Below, in pieces: positions 25,597-37,936 of a stretch of DNA of 64,000 bases. Each line of letters opens with the position of its first letter. The stretch's first letter is position 1. The notes below the pieces were generated by a model. The model saw only the letters and a list, made by a program, of their open reading frames with translations, did not search any database and was not told the DNA's origin. The DNA is taken from the NCBI RefSeq assembly GCF_963662255.1, contig NC_085049.1:22786142-22850141 (forward strand). Reading direction: 5' to 3'. The position numbers were made by a program, and so were the translations under genes. This DNA comes from Cinclus cinclus. Its lineage: Eukaryota; Chordata; Aves; Passeriformes; Cinclidae.

Positions 25597-27905
25597 GGCA
25601 TTGTCAGTTAAGGGAATACAAACTGTCATGTTTATCAGTCTCTCTTTGTCCACTTGTTATTTTTTTCATCTTATACAAGGATTGTGTCGTCCTGTGGAGG
25701 ATTCAGAATTTAAAACTTTATTCCCTTTATATGCTCTTTATTCTGTTTCTGAAGTACTTACCAAAGTGGCATATTTGACTTAGCAGAGTTGCTCAGAAAT
25801 AACTTTTTACGTCTGTAGGATTTTGATTGGGAGGGTGAGTGCTAATCTTTGGAAGAAAAAATTATTTTTTAGTACCATGTTTGGACTGTTGTAACAAGGC
25901 TCTTTATGTTCATTTGTGGACTCATACAATAAGTCGTTGGGGTTTATTTCTGTATATACCAATTCCTACCTAAATAGTCAATTGATAACATGGTATCACT
26001 ATTGCCTTTGTCGTTCATCTTTCAGTGCGTGTGTGTGCTTACATTTCTCTCAAGAAGGTAGCAAACCATTATTTTCAGTTTCACCTTCTTTTTGTTTTTC
26101 CATTGTGTTGCAGAAATATTAGTGTGGCCAGTGTTTGTAGAGACACATTAAAAGAAAATGTTGTGTAATCTTGAATGTATGAGGAAGGACACAACTCAGT
26201 AGCGCCGAGTGGAAAGAGATCCCTGCCATTAGATGAGTTTATTTTTAATATGCTCACAAAGTCTGGAAAAGGAATAGTTCACTGCATACAGACCTTAACC
26301 ATGTCTGACTTCAGAAATAGATTGTAGTAGCTTATAACCACAGACATTATAATTTGAGGGTTACTATTTTCTGAAAAAACACTAACATTGCAGTCTGTGG
26401 TTGCATTTCCTAGATAAAGTTTAGTGCTGCCACCTGATCCTTGTGTGGAAACAAAAGATTTTTCCTATAAAATTGCAAAGCAACATATGGCTTGCTTTAT
26501 TTCTTAAATACTGTCTGGAGTTCTCTGGTGTATCAAGTACACTGCATTTTCTTTCTGTCTTCCTAGAGATTTATATGTTGTGAATGTGTGGTTGTCATTT
26601 CTAATATATGGTTGACTGTGATTTGTCAATTGAGTATTTGAATAACTGTATTTTATTTTTGATTAGGTATTCTTAATCTTCTAACTGGTGTCGTGTGAAG
26701 CCCATGTCTAGAGACTCATGTAAAGAAGCCAACTTTGTGACTATAATTTGGTACTCCAGCCACTGATCAAATGTTAAAAAAAAAATAAAGGGAGAAGGGA
26801 GAAAAATTGCACCTCAAGTGCCATTTTGTTGAGTGTTCTTCCTTAGCTTTTTACAGGAAACTGGGATTTTCCATTTTCTTGAGTCTATTAAAACAGTACT
26901 AAGAAGCTCAAATAACACTCTACCCTTTGTAGTTAAAGATGAAATAATCGCCGAGTTTTACCTTTGCAACGCAAATCTAAGTTAGGTAGATATGGCATAA
27001 GAGGAAAGAGCAAAGAGATGAAGGAAAAATAAACACATATTGGGAGAATGTACCTGCAGCTAAGGCTTGGTTCAACAGTAATAGGTAATATCTGCATTTT
27101 AATACCTTTATATTAGTTGATAATTTACGCTAATATCAGAAATAGAGCAAAGACAGTGACTGAGCACTTAGTGGAAGGTCGTATAAAAGAAGTGAGGATT
27201 CTTGTCACAGAGGGAAAAACTAGTATCATTGATTAAGATCAGAAGTATATGACTGAGTTGACTAAGGAACTATTGAAGACTTCTGAGTGAGAGGGATTAA
27301 AGAGTTTTCTTTCCATTTAGTGATATCACAGCAAAGCTGTCTTTTGCTAGTCTTGAGTGTCATTGTTTGACAGACTCTGTTTGCCCATTTTGAACTGCAG
27401 GTATGGGACAGTGCAAACCAAGTCAGCCAGTTCAGGAGCATTGTCAGAGGTTGTAGTGCCCAGTTCTTAACACATAACCTGTGAAGAAAGCTGTGTGTTT
27501 TATGGAACTGTTTCATTTCTCCTGAATCCAGTGAGCAGGGTAACATTTCAACTCAGATGAGAAACAGCTATTCAGATCTCAGACAAACAGCTCCATATGA
27601 TTCATCCTAGGGTATGGGGGGGTGAACAACCACAGAATAACCCCAACAAATCAAAAGTGTTGTGGGCAGCTGCCAACAGTCTGCTGTAACCAAATGTTGG
27701 GATGAAGCCCACTAAAGCCGGAGTCCTTTTGTGCAGTCACATCAGATTGTCCAGTCTGGTGGCTGCAGGATCCGTCTGGTGACAGTAACTGTTGAGATGA
27801 TTTTTAGGTGATAACAGGAGGTGATAAGTGTCTGAAACAGAGAACTCTTTATAAATTGGGAAGATACATCAGCACTTAATTTGGTTAACTAGAGCGTCGT
27901 GGATG

Positions 27906-28080
27906 AATCATAGAATCGCCACTTAGGTTGGAAAAGACCCTTAAGATCACTGAGTCCCTCCATTAAGTTAACACTGCCAAGGCCACCACTAATCCATGTC
28001 CCCAAGTGCCACACCTACACATTTTAAATACATCACAGGATGATGATTTAACCATAACCCTGGGCACTTGTGCCAATACC
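27906..28080 (-). mobile_element. CR1 LINE fragment, 3' end, antisense to CCDC91
   Basis: Read on the + strand it opens with AATCATAGAATC, then TAGGTTGGAAAAGACCCTTA, AAGATCACTGAGTCC, the CACTGCCAAGGCCACCACTA block, the TCCATGTCCCCAAGTGCCAC block, and ends in CCCTGGGCACTTGTGCCAAT. This is the standard reversed CR1 3' region. It is 5'-truncated at about 175 bases. Confidence 0.92.
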
Positions 28081-28205
28081 AGTGGAAATGAAAATGAATT
28101 CTTCCCAATTTTACTTTTTCTGTTTTAATGTCAGTGTAGTAAACTAGTGTTCTGTAGGGGAATTGCTAGTTTTCTGTTTGCTTGCATTTTATTAATAGAC
28201 ATATT

Positions 28206-28235
28206 AATCTAATAGAATCTAATCTAATAGAATCT
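28206..28235 (+). repeat. Perfect 15-bp tandem duplication
   Basis: The unit AATCTAATAGAATCT occurs twice in a row (28206-28220, 28221-28235), followed by a partial third unit. Confidence 0.9.
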
Positions 28236-28258
28236 AATAATGTTTTTATATGGACTCT

Positions 28259-28284
28259 ATAGTCCAAATACTTATTTGGACTAT
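28259..28284. repeat. Perfect palindrome, 12-bp arms, 2-base centre
   Basis: ATAGTCCAAATA, CT, TATTTGGACTAT. The arms are fully complementary. A further TGGACT at 28251 also pairs with the AGTCCA of the left arm, so two alternative hairpins are possible. Confidence 0.85.
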
Positions 28285-28867
28285 GTAGTGTTTCAAGTAT
28301 TGTATCAAGGATACTTAACATGCTTTAATTGATCGCAAGTATTTTATGGGTGTAAGATTTTCTACATATTAATTATAGCATCTTATCCATTCTGTAATTT
28401 GCTTTGAAGAGTTTAATGGAACAGATTGTGGGATCTTTTCTGTTCTAACACAAGAAAGTATTTTGGGACCTTTTGACAAATTAGACTGACATGAGAATAT
28501 AATTATAAGAACAGCAGATTTGTGTAATATGTAATTTTCTGCTACTTTTTCTGTTAGTCTTGCCAGAATTCTGTAGTGAAAGAGACCTTTTTCTCAGGAT
28601 TTTTCCTTGGTAAACTGAATTAAAATAGAAAAAAATCATAAACACTTTTCACAACTATGATTTTCATGTGTACTGTGTTCCAGAAGAGTGGGGACTACAT
28701 AGCTGCACATTTTAAATTTGGGATTTTAGACTTTTTCTGCTGTAAAAATAGCAAAAGTGTAGTTTTGCAGAAACTATTCCATTTTGGCTGAAATAACACA
28801 AACAACTAAAGGTAAGAAATAGAGCTTTCGTTTTTCACTTGAATAACTTCCACCAAAGGGACTTTTT

Positions 28868-28890
28868 AAAAAAAAAAAAAAAGAAAAAAA
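28868..28890 (+). repeat. A-rich tract with one G interruption
   Basis: About 23 bases of adenine interrupted by a single G, between ACTTTTT and GAGTTTG. It is a simple low-complexity tract. Confidence 0.85.
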
Positions 28891-29957
28891 GAGTTTGATC
28901 CAACTTGGTGGATTATTCATTTTTTACACTAATAGCATATTTTAAAATGCCCCTCTTAAATATACAGATGAATTATGCAACTTCATAAATGTCTTCTACT
29001 TCCAAAACCTTGGAATTCCACCTGTCCTCCAGCCAACCTTCCCTTCTCCCAAATCCAAGTTGTAAATATGTAGCATAAAATGTCTGTACTGCTCTGCAGT
29101 CAAGCAAACCTGTAAACAAATCTGTGAGTAATGCAGTGTTATGTCTAACCAGTGAAGAGTAATAGGAATCCATTTATATTTACCTTTGATTTTCTAAAAG
29201 TTTTGATTTAAAAAAAAACCACAAAACATAAATAGTGTATGTGAATAAATACACTAGAAGTCATGTTGTGTTCCTGTTTGAACCACTGAGGGCTTTTTCC
29301 ATTATTTCCTGCTGAATTCTTCAGGTGTACCATTAGTGTTTGTTTCTTCCAATTTGGAATGTCTAGAACAAAGGCATTGGAATTGCCAAATTCTGCCTGA
29401 TTTCTGAGACACTCTCCATCTTCCTCTTGATTTCCCTGACAAATCACTTAAGATAATGTGATTACTTTTACTTTTTTGGTTTTGTTTTTGTTGGTTTGTT
29501 GGGGTTCTTTTTTTCTTTCTGCAAATGTTACATTTTCAGGATTTATAGGAATCTGAGGCTTGTCATTTTGTTCTCCTGAATCTTGGAACAGACCACTTGG
29601 ATCAATAATGTCATTACTTATTCCATGAGTGATTTTGAGAAGCTGGGACTTCAGTTTTGGGGCAGTGACTTTAGCCCAGCAATTTGTTTCCTTAACCAAA
29701 AACTGCAGGTGATAGAGATGTTTTAAGAAATGGTTCCTGGCTTTCTCTACTGTAATGCATTTGATATTAGAGTAATGCTAATTTAGGGGGTTGAGTGAGT
29801 GAGTATCTTTACTGCTTTTTACTGCTGTGCACAGAATGTCCCTGGGAATTTCCAAAGTTTGGAAGCAAATTAATGATTTTAACAAGTTTTTATATAAGTT
29901 TACAAAAAAGCTATGATAATTTGTATAACAATTTAGAAGCTGACTTTTGTGGTGTGG

Positions 29958-30194
29958 GAATGGCTCAAAACTGCTTCGGGGAGGTTCAGCCTGGACATTT
30001 GGAAGCTCTTCTTTAAAAGAGGGTGGTTAGACACTGGGAGAGGCTTCCAGAAAGGTGGTCAGTGCCCTAAGACTGTCAATGTTTCAGAGGCTTTTGGGGA
30101 ATCCCTTAATAATGTGCCTTAATTATTGGGCAGTCCTGAAGGGCTAAGGCAGCTGGAGCAGATGATCTTGTAGGTCTCTTCCAGCTGAAGTGCT
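29958..30194 (+). mobile_element. CR1 LINE fragment of a different 3' subfamily, sense to CCDC91
   Basis: Ordered CR1 blocks are visible: GAATGGCTCAAAACTG, GGGAGGTTCAGCCTGGACAT, CTTCTTTAAAAGAGGGTGGT, ACACTGGGAGAGGCTTCC, then GGGCAGTCCTGAAGGGCTAA, GGCAGCTGGAGCAGATGATC and TGTAGGTCTCTTCCAGCTGA. The tail with TTATTGGGCAGTCCTGA and no ATTCTRTG octamers differs from the other copies here. It is diverged and 5'-truncated. Confidence 0.85.
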
Positions 30195-30527
30195 TTAGCC
30201 TGATAACAGCAATTGGTAAATCCCTGCCATCCCTGCTCCTGGTGGAAAGTAAAACCTGGATTGCTTTATTATTTTCTGCTCTCAGGGAACATTGTATTTT
30301 TATTAACACAGCTTTAGAGTGATTATTTCTCTCTTTTTTTTCCTCTCTTATTTACCATTTAGTACTCAATGTATTGATTTTTATAAAGATACTGCTTATA
30401 TTTAGGATAGCTATTACTGAGAAAAAAGCATAGAGGTGATAAATATTTAGCAGGAGAAGAAGGGATGACCTTTTATTACATTTGTGACTTTTTTTCATAT
30501 ACACTTACATGCTTTTCTTTTGGAAAG

Positions 30528-30641
30528 GAAATTGTCAAGGAAGCATTAATGGAGGAGCAGAAACGAAGTGAAAAAGCAATCGAAGAAGCAGTAAAGAGGA
30601 CAAGAGAGGAACTGATGGAATATATTAAAGAGCAGAAAAGG
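30528..30641 (+). CDS. CCDC91: CCDC91 coding exon E (114 bp, coiled coil)
   Basis: This exon encodes 38 residues from EIVKEALMEEQKRSEKAI to ELMEYIKEQKR. The acceptor is CTTTTCTTTTGGAAAG at 30527, with a purine-interrupted pyrimidine tract that looks weaker than the others. The donor is AGG|GTGAGT at 30641/30642, the strongest donor in the window. It is phase 0 at both ends. The block EEQKRSEKA.EEAVKRTR.EL.EYIKEQKR is almost identical to what I recall of mammalian CCDC91 and is the best-conserved piece here. It joins the last exon directly (EQKR then LDGVVRQR). Confidence 0.96.
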
Positions 30642-33600
30642 GTGAGTTACCAGTGGAAAATGGCTTTCATCATAAAGTAAGAAGTTGCTAAAGTTCGCTA
30701 CACCTCAAACCTCTCTTAAAATGCACAGGAAAACAGAATCAGGAGTTAGGTATTCAGATCTTTCACTCACTTTTCCAAACAATTTGCTATTGTGATGTAT
30801 TTCTTCGCGTATATTTGTAGACTTTTAAGTCTATCACAAGCTGAAAAGCAGACATTAATAGTTCAGTTAAAATTTATAGCATGTCTTGTTACATAAAGTA
30901 ACATAAAGGAGGGCATAAATGCAATCTATCTAGATTTAAATTGTGATCTGAGCTCAGATAATAGAAAACTTTTCAATATAAATAGCAGGTGCTATTTTAT
31001 GTTCACAAATGAACTTTATTGTGCAGTTTGTATGCACACAAACGCCATTAATTTTTTCCTCTCAACCCATATTATTTGAGAACCTGAAAATAAACTGGTG
31101 CTCTCTTAAGCATGATTTATAGTCAGTGCATTGGTCTTGTTATGAAATGTTGCAATGTTCTGAAAGTTGTTTTCAGTTGTTCTATTAATGCTATATCCTG
31201 GCAGTTTAATGCTTGTGTATAAACAGTAAAATGTAGCTCAAGGGACTTTGATTTGCTTTCAGTAGGAGGAGAAAAAATAACACACTTCTTCCCTTTGAAG
31301 CTCTTTATAAAAACAAAAGCAAAAAATAATTTTTAAAAACCTCTTTCATACGGCAGTAGCAGCCTGAGATCAAATTTTTCGTGTTCTCAATAAACAAAAT
31401 CACTCAGCTTGAATCTAATGGGAAATGTTGTCCTGAGAAGGAAGTAGAAATAATGAGCTTGGCCTCTGCTTTTATATTCCTTGCTTTTATGGGTCAAATA
31501 ATAGTATGGGAAATAGGATTTACTTTCAGAAGTTTCACCCTGCTACTAGTTAAGATTGCAGTTGGGTGAACTCCATCCATTATGCTACATATGGAGACAT
31601 TTCCTTTTAGCAGGATTTGTTTGATTTGGAAAGACAATTTAAATAGAATCCAGTGCAAAATATGATCCATAAGGATGTTTGAGCAGATCTGAAGTCAGTG
31701 ATTTATGAAGGATAAACTGTGGGGAAGGTGAAAGTAGATCTATTATTAAAGTAACTTATCATAACTTCTCGTAAGCACCATAAATGAACAGGTCAATAAG
31801 GCCTCCAGTGCAGAAAATAACACCTTCAAAGAAACAAAATCTCTTTGGTTTATCTGGTAGGAACACAAATTCCTTTCATTTCATAGGGCATATTCAAATA
31901 TTTCAGCTGACCTTTTTCTCTTTTTGATCAGTTGACACATATCCATTAAATTAAAAAAAAAAAACCATGCATAAGAAGAACTAGATTTTTCTGGGATAAG
32001 ATTTATAAAGACTGCCTGTATTCAAGTTGGAAGTGAAAGACTTGTTTAACTCCAAATCATGTAGCATAATAGCTTTTACATGATTGCATAAGAGGCAGAG
32101 GAAATGGTCAAAGCTAATACACCTGTAAGAGTAATAAATATACTTTATGAACTGTGCTAAAAAGAAGCAGTTTATGTAAGGAATTCCTAGAAAGAACTCA
32201 GCGAAAATGCCTTGTCTAGGATTCAGAGAGATTTTTGGGATTTCTTTTGAATGACAGGGGCACCCAAGGTACAAACTTGCAAAGGTAGTGGACACTCTGT
32301 ATCATCGTTAGAGCCCTTCAGACCATGTGCACAGCAGTAATTTGCACTTGGTTAGCAGGGGATTGTTTGAATTAGTAGAAAGTTTCTCAACAAAAAGCAA
32401 CAGTATAATCATGCTAAAATGCTAAGAAGACTAAATGTAACTTCTATATTGAAGCCAAAAAAAGTCACCAAAGCTAGGAGAGAAGTTGTTGGCATTTTTC
32501 TCTACCTTCAAAAAAAGAGCACTAAAGCTATAAGAAAACCCCAAAAAACCTGTGATGGAAACAGGTGTTTTCATAAAATAAATGAAGATTGGCATGCATT
32601 GGAATTATATCATATGAACCCAGATTTTTACAGATATATAGCACTATATTGGCAGCAATTCTAATTGTATACTGCAGTCTTAGTTTTATTTTCTCTGTTC
32701 TATATTAAATGAAAAATTTTATACTAGAAAAATGGGATTTTTAATGTTGCCACACCTAACACTTTAAGAATATGGATATCTAAGATGTGAAGGAAATTTT
32801 AATCAGGAATTTAACTCCTTGTTATGTCATGCTTATTTCATAGCCACCACCATTCCAAAGCAGGCATCAAAGCTGAACTAGAGTCAGGCTGTCCTGTCTG
32901 TTCAAAGATATCTTCCACAGCTACCAAACTCACAGGGATTTATTTAAACCTTTGTAACACCTTGAAGATTCAAATTCTAATTCCCATGCTTCAACTATTA
33001 GCTAGAATTGTTTTCCCCAGCAAAGGTCCATTCACATTATGTCCAGAAAGTTATGTTTATTAATTGCCTGAGGGTGTATTTGACTATATAGTCTTGCTTT
33101 GCCTGCATTTGCAATAAATATGAGGAAGGCAAAACAGTATTTCACCTTGTTGCTGGTGGGGTAGCAAATGGGGGTAGGAAATGAGGGGACAGACAGAGGT
33201 GAAGGGTAGCACACAGATACAAACACAATGAAGTAGTCACTGCTTTCACTTCTGTCTTACAAATAATGTTATTTTTGGTTTGGATTCAATGCATATCATG
33301 TGCCATAGAGCTCTGTAAGTCATAGATGTAGAGGGAAGCAAAATCTTTCAGTTTGGTTAGAATTCAGTAAAGAGTGAGGAAGCACTTGTCCTTGAATATC
33401 CAGTCCATCTGTTCTGATGTAAACTCAAGATTCACAGGCCTATTTGTCATTATTGTCTTTTGTTGCCTGATATTCACCATCCTGTAGCTTCTGGCCCTGC
33501 ACTGTAGTTTCTGATCACCTGAGTGCACTGGAGCACCCAGCTCAGTGAGGAACCCCAGCACATTAATTGCCCCAAGATGCACAAATTGACACATTCCAGC

Positions 33601-34521
33601 CCCTGAGGCTGTGCCCATCTTAATGAGTGTTGGGAAGTGTTTGCAGATTTTTGTATGAATTGTTAAAAAATTCTAGTGTTTGTTTTTATACTGAATGTTT
33701 CTGAAGGTATTCCCTATTATGAGGTAGAACAGTTCTCGTTTTTTATTAAGGGTTAATAGTTTTATTTTGCTCAAACATCTTGCTGATGTGGTAGAATGTA
33801 TGTACCTGTCTGTACACAGGCTCTCACATGTCGTTGTATGCATCCATGTTTGTGCGTGTTACCTGGGGATCAGAGCAAGAAGTAGAGCCTAATGTCCTGT
33901 AAACCCTGGCTTAGGATTAGAGCTCCCAAAGTCTGGGCTACGAAAGAGAGGCATCACAGTGCCGTTCACTGACCTGCCCAGCTGCATTGCTTCTGTAATA
34001 TTTTTGGTTAAAATCTGATTAATGTGTACATGCTTCTCTGTTAGGAGTATAGAGACTGGCTGGGTCTGCTCCACTTTTTATGGACTTCAGGTGGGCCTTT
34101 GACCCATTTACCAAACAGTTTGCTTCAGTTGGCTGATGCTGAATTAAGTGGATATAAGCAAAGCTTTTTCCCAAAGTGTGGTTTGTGCGAGTTCCAAGGA
34201 ACTTTCGCATTTGTTGTTCGCTCCTGAGCGTGATGCTGTTCCAAGGTTGATTGAAATTTTGGAGGTGTGTCGCAAGTGTTCCAGATATGTGAGCGCAGGA
34301 GAAGTGTGATCATTCCCTGTTGTACCCTGGATAGCTGTTGAGATGGCAGCAGGTAAAGAAGCAGGAAGGGCCTTTGTAAGGGTTCCACAGAGATGTTTAT
34401 TTCAGTCATGCGTGTGGATAGTCCAGGGTCAGAGGGAAAGGCAAAGGCAGATCTCCTGGTGAGGTCTAGGTTAAAGTACGTGGGTGTTCTGGGCAGGGAG
34501 AGCATCAGAGACCAGTGACCA

Positions 34522-34585
34522 GGGGACATGGGGGTGGCATAAAGGTGGGGTTAGGGCATGGGAGTTGACAGGGACACAGGATGGG
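34522..34585 (+). repeat. G-run cluster, near-consensus G-quadruplex motif
   Basis: Runs of three to five G occur at 34522, 34530, 34547, 34554, 34560 and 34571 on the sense strand, with loops of 3, 3 and 8 bases between the last four. They sit inside a purine-rich patch (about 34430-34640) that stands out from the AT-rich intron. Confidence 0.5.
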
Positions 34586-35699
34586 AGTGACCAAAAGACT
34601 GAGGGATAGGGAGAGGGCACGGGGCAGAGCGAGGTAACAGAACAGGGGTACACTGGTATTTGCTGTGAGAGAAGCCTCTTGTGTCTCCCTAACTCGGGAA
34701 TGCCTTTCAGGGTCTCCACAGTTCCCTGCATAAAGTGGGGTCCAGGTCACAGCTTTTCCCTCGTCCTTTGCTTGCGCTTTGTCTCCTCTCACTGGTCCAA
34801 GATGTGAAGAAAAGGAGGTGCTGCCTGCACCTCATTGTCCATGAAGCTGAAGAGGGAAGGATAGGAATTGCTTTAAGGTAGTGAGGTGAATTTTCAGAAT
34901 CCACTGGTCTGAGAGAAGCCAAGCCAGCTGACTTAAGGGAGTAATGCTTCATCTCTGAACTGAAAATAAGCTTGAAAATAAATAGTAAAATAGCAGATAA
35001 GCAATATCTGAATAAAGTAATATCAGTATGGCAGTATATTAATCTCCTTGCTGCTTAATCTTGTTTTGAAGCTGTGTGTTGGCCTTTTCTTTGCATTCAT
35101 AATGTGGACCTTTAGATGTGCAGTTTAGTGCAGATCCTGCTGTTCTATGACTACAATTCCTGAAATATACTTACATTTTATATGACTGGCTGAGATTATT
35201 TTTTTTATTAATTTGCAGATAGGTAGTAAAAGAGCCAACCTAACTTAATAAAAATAGTTTTTTTAATAACCAAATGAAAATATTGAAAGCTATGTACTGC
35301 TGGCTTAAGCTAGTATGTCTTTTTGTTACGGGACATCTATACAGACCAGAGTGCCACCCAGAGAATTCTGGTGGACTTTTGTATTTCCAGGTGTCTCATA
35401 AAAATTCTGATGACCAAGGCAATTTATTGATCCCTGCTGTACTTCAAACTAGGACATATATCCAATTATTTGTCGTTAGAAAGGTCAGCAAATTATTTGC
35501 CCTGCTCCTTTTGTTTCATGATTGGACAGTGTTCTGGCTTCTTGAACATAATCTGCAAATATAAAAACTTTCAACAAAACTTTTTGTTAGAAACTAAGCC
35601 TTGTTAATTCTAAAATCAGACAAATGTAAGGAAGTTTTGTAGAATAGGGGTTTACAAAAGTATTCTGTTGTAATAATTTAGATATTTTGCCTGTGCTAT

Positions 35700-35721
35700 A
35701 ACTTGCAACATGTTGCAAGTT
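35700..35721. repeat. Perfect 22-bp palindrome without spacer
   Basis: AACTTGCAACA followed by its exact reverse complement TGTTGCAAGTT. It contains TTGCAACA/TGTTGCAA half sites that resemble C/EBP-type TTGCNNCA binding sequences. Confidence 0.85.
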
Positions 35722-37913
35722 GTTTATAAATGTCATAGTTCAGTAATTTACTGCCTATTCATTCCAACTGAATGCTTAAAATATTAATTCAATATGTTTT
35801 ATTTATTTATTATGTATTTATAGCAGACAAAAGCCAGTGATCTAATATTAATGTGCCTGTTATTTATGTACCTTTTAATTTTTGTGACCATTGGTTGTAC
35901 AGAGATAAAAATTTTTTCTTGAAGTTGGTGTACAAACCTGAGTCACAAGAGAAGTTTTCTACGCAATAATCTTGTAGTGAATAGATTATTTAAACAACTT
36001 TTCTAAATTACAAAGATTCACTTCATGAGGTGAATAGCTAGCCAACAAGCAGATTTTAATTTTTCCTATTAACATTGACATTCATCTCCCCTCAGGAAAA
36101 TCTACTGCTTGTTTTCTGACAGCAAAGCTGAGGATATTAATCAGTCACCTTTTGTCTCTTAATTGTACACAGTTCTTGTTGGCTTTAAAGGGCATATTAT
36201 GGCTTGTCAGGGAAAAACTAAGTGTTAGGGCTTGAGCAATCACAGGAATGACAAATTTATTTATAATGCAGCATGTGTCTCCCTGAAGGTCAGACACTTG
36301 TCATAAATGCACTCCCATCCTTATTTAATGGTCAGATGCTGAGAGCAGAGATAACACCATTATAACAAAACTCACTGTATTACTGTGTGTTCCCATATGA
36401 TTTGTGCAGCTGTGCCTCATAACCTTTAGAAGAAAACAGAACTAAACATTTCTCTGACTAATGCTTACCAAAATACTGCAGAATTGAGAATAGCCGAAGA
36501 GATACTTTTGGGGTTTTGTACTTATTAGATATTTTTTTCTGATATAACAGAAACTAAGGGCCTATTTCCACCACAGTGTTTATATTCAAGAATCAATGGC
36601 AAGCTGGAATAAGTCATGTTTGTCTCACAGGGAAGTGAAAAAAGAAAAGACAAGTTTCTCTTCTGATTTTGCATAGAGGAATTACCCCTTTAGTCTGGTA
36701 ATAATATAGGTGCTATTGGAAAACAGAATTCCAGGCCCATCCCAGGGATGTATGGGATGTGCCAGGACATGCAGCTTGGTTCTTTGCCATGTAACCAGAA
36801 GAACCAGAGTTATTTTTGCTCTTTTCTGAAAAAGACTTGGAATATTTGGAAAATTATGTTTTACCCTGATAAAACACCTTTATAGAAGGTCATCTCATTC
36901 CAGGCAAGAGCAAGTCATAGTTTTTCCACTTTCAGTGGGATTATTCTGCAACAAATATTTACCACTTGAAGGGGGAATTGTGCATTTCATTCTGTGCATG
37001 GGTGAAGTGTAGTCACAATGTTTTTGAAGGGAAGAAAAACAGTGATCAAGTTATATCCAAGACAGCAGGATATATCTGACATAATATGACAGTAAATCAG
37101 ATTAAAGCTGCTAATTTCCTCCATGGTTATCCTTGTTTTTCAAGATTATTTCTAATAATATACTGTATTTATAGAGTGTGTTTTCTATGTTTATTTTGCC
37201 TGAAGGAAACAAGCAGACCTTTGTTTCCACCTTTTGAGTAGGTTTCTAACTGGTGCACTGACTTTTGGGGTTTGTGATGGTACAAAATCCCATTTCAGGG
37301 TTTTTTAAGTGGTATGTGCTATGTTTCATGATTAAATATATTCATACAGATGTGATTTATCATCAGTGCTCTTTCAGAACTTCTTGAGGGTTTTATGTTG
37401 GATTTTGTAGTTTAACAGCGAAGCCTGTATAAATCTATCTTGATAGCACCTTTACCAATACAGATTGTGGAAGGTGATCTTTTATAAAATTGTTATAATC
37501 CCTGTTATCTATGTAGATTTTTTTCATAAAATGTAAAGTATTTTCTGTGCAAGTTCCTCATTCTTTGATATTTTCAGAGAAGATTTTTATGATGAAAACT
37601 AATATCTTACATTTACTTATTTAAGGTAAAGACAAAAAAGAATGCATGAAGCTCCAGTTTAATTAGATTTATCCACCTTGTTCAGGAGACGGTGCTGCAA
37701 ATTCCTTTGGGTTTTCAAATTGTCTTAGAAATTGTCTGTAATTCACTCCTGAAATCTGACCTTATGAGAAGATATGTACCCCTCCACATAGTTACTCTGT
37801 TATTCATCCATCAGAACCATCACAGAAATTGGTCAACTTTCTTAAGTTTTTCCTAAACAAATCTGACTTTAGTTCTCCTTTTACATATCAAGGGCTGCAG
37901 CTGAAATAAAATT

Positions 37914-37936
37914 TTAGTTCTTTACTAAAGAACTAA
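37914..37936. repeat. Inverted repeat, 11-bp arms, 1-base centre
   Basis: TTAGTTCTTTA, C, TAAAGAACTAA. The arms are perfectly complementary. It is intronic. Confidence 0.8.

Larger units (their letters stand above)
18650..30527 (+). other. CCDC91: CCDC91 intron, 11.9 kb
   Basis: Runs from GTTAGT at 18650 to TTTTCTTTTGGAAAG at 30527. It is AT-rich and holds two CR1 copies (27906-28080 minus, 29958-30194 plus), A-tracts at 21141-21166, 23769-23796 and 28868-28890, a 25-bp tandem duplication at 21249-21298, a 15-bp duplication with a neighbouring palindrome at 28206-28284, and an unidentified minus-strand open stretch at 29208-29699. Apart from these I see no exon of CCDC91 type, and the protein joins cleanly across the gap. 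Confidence 0.85.

Noticed and set aside
30642..30680. Intron read-through encoding a short alternative C-terminus after exon E
   Set aside because: The GTGAGT donor is strong and there is no nearby poly(A) signal to support an alternative end.
34125..34952. Cluster of overlapping minus-strand frames of 81-134 codons
   Set aside because: Proline/serine-rich low-complexity frames opposite the purine-rich patch; they overlap in several frames and show no motif or splice structure.
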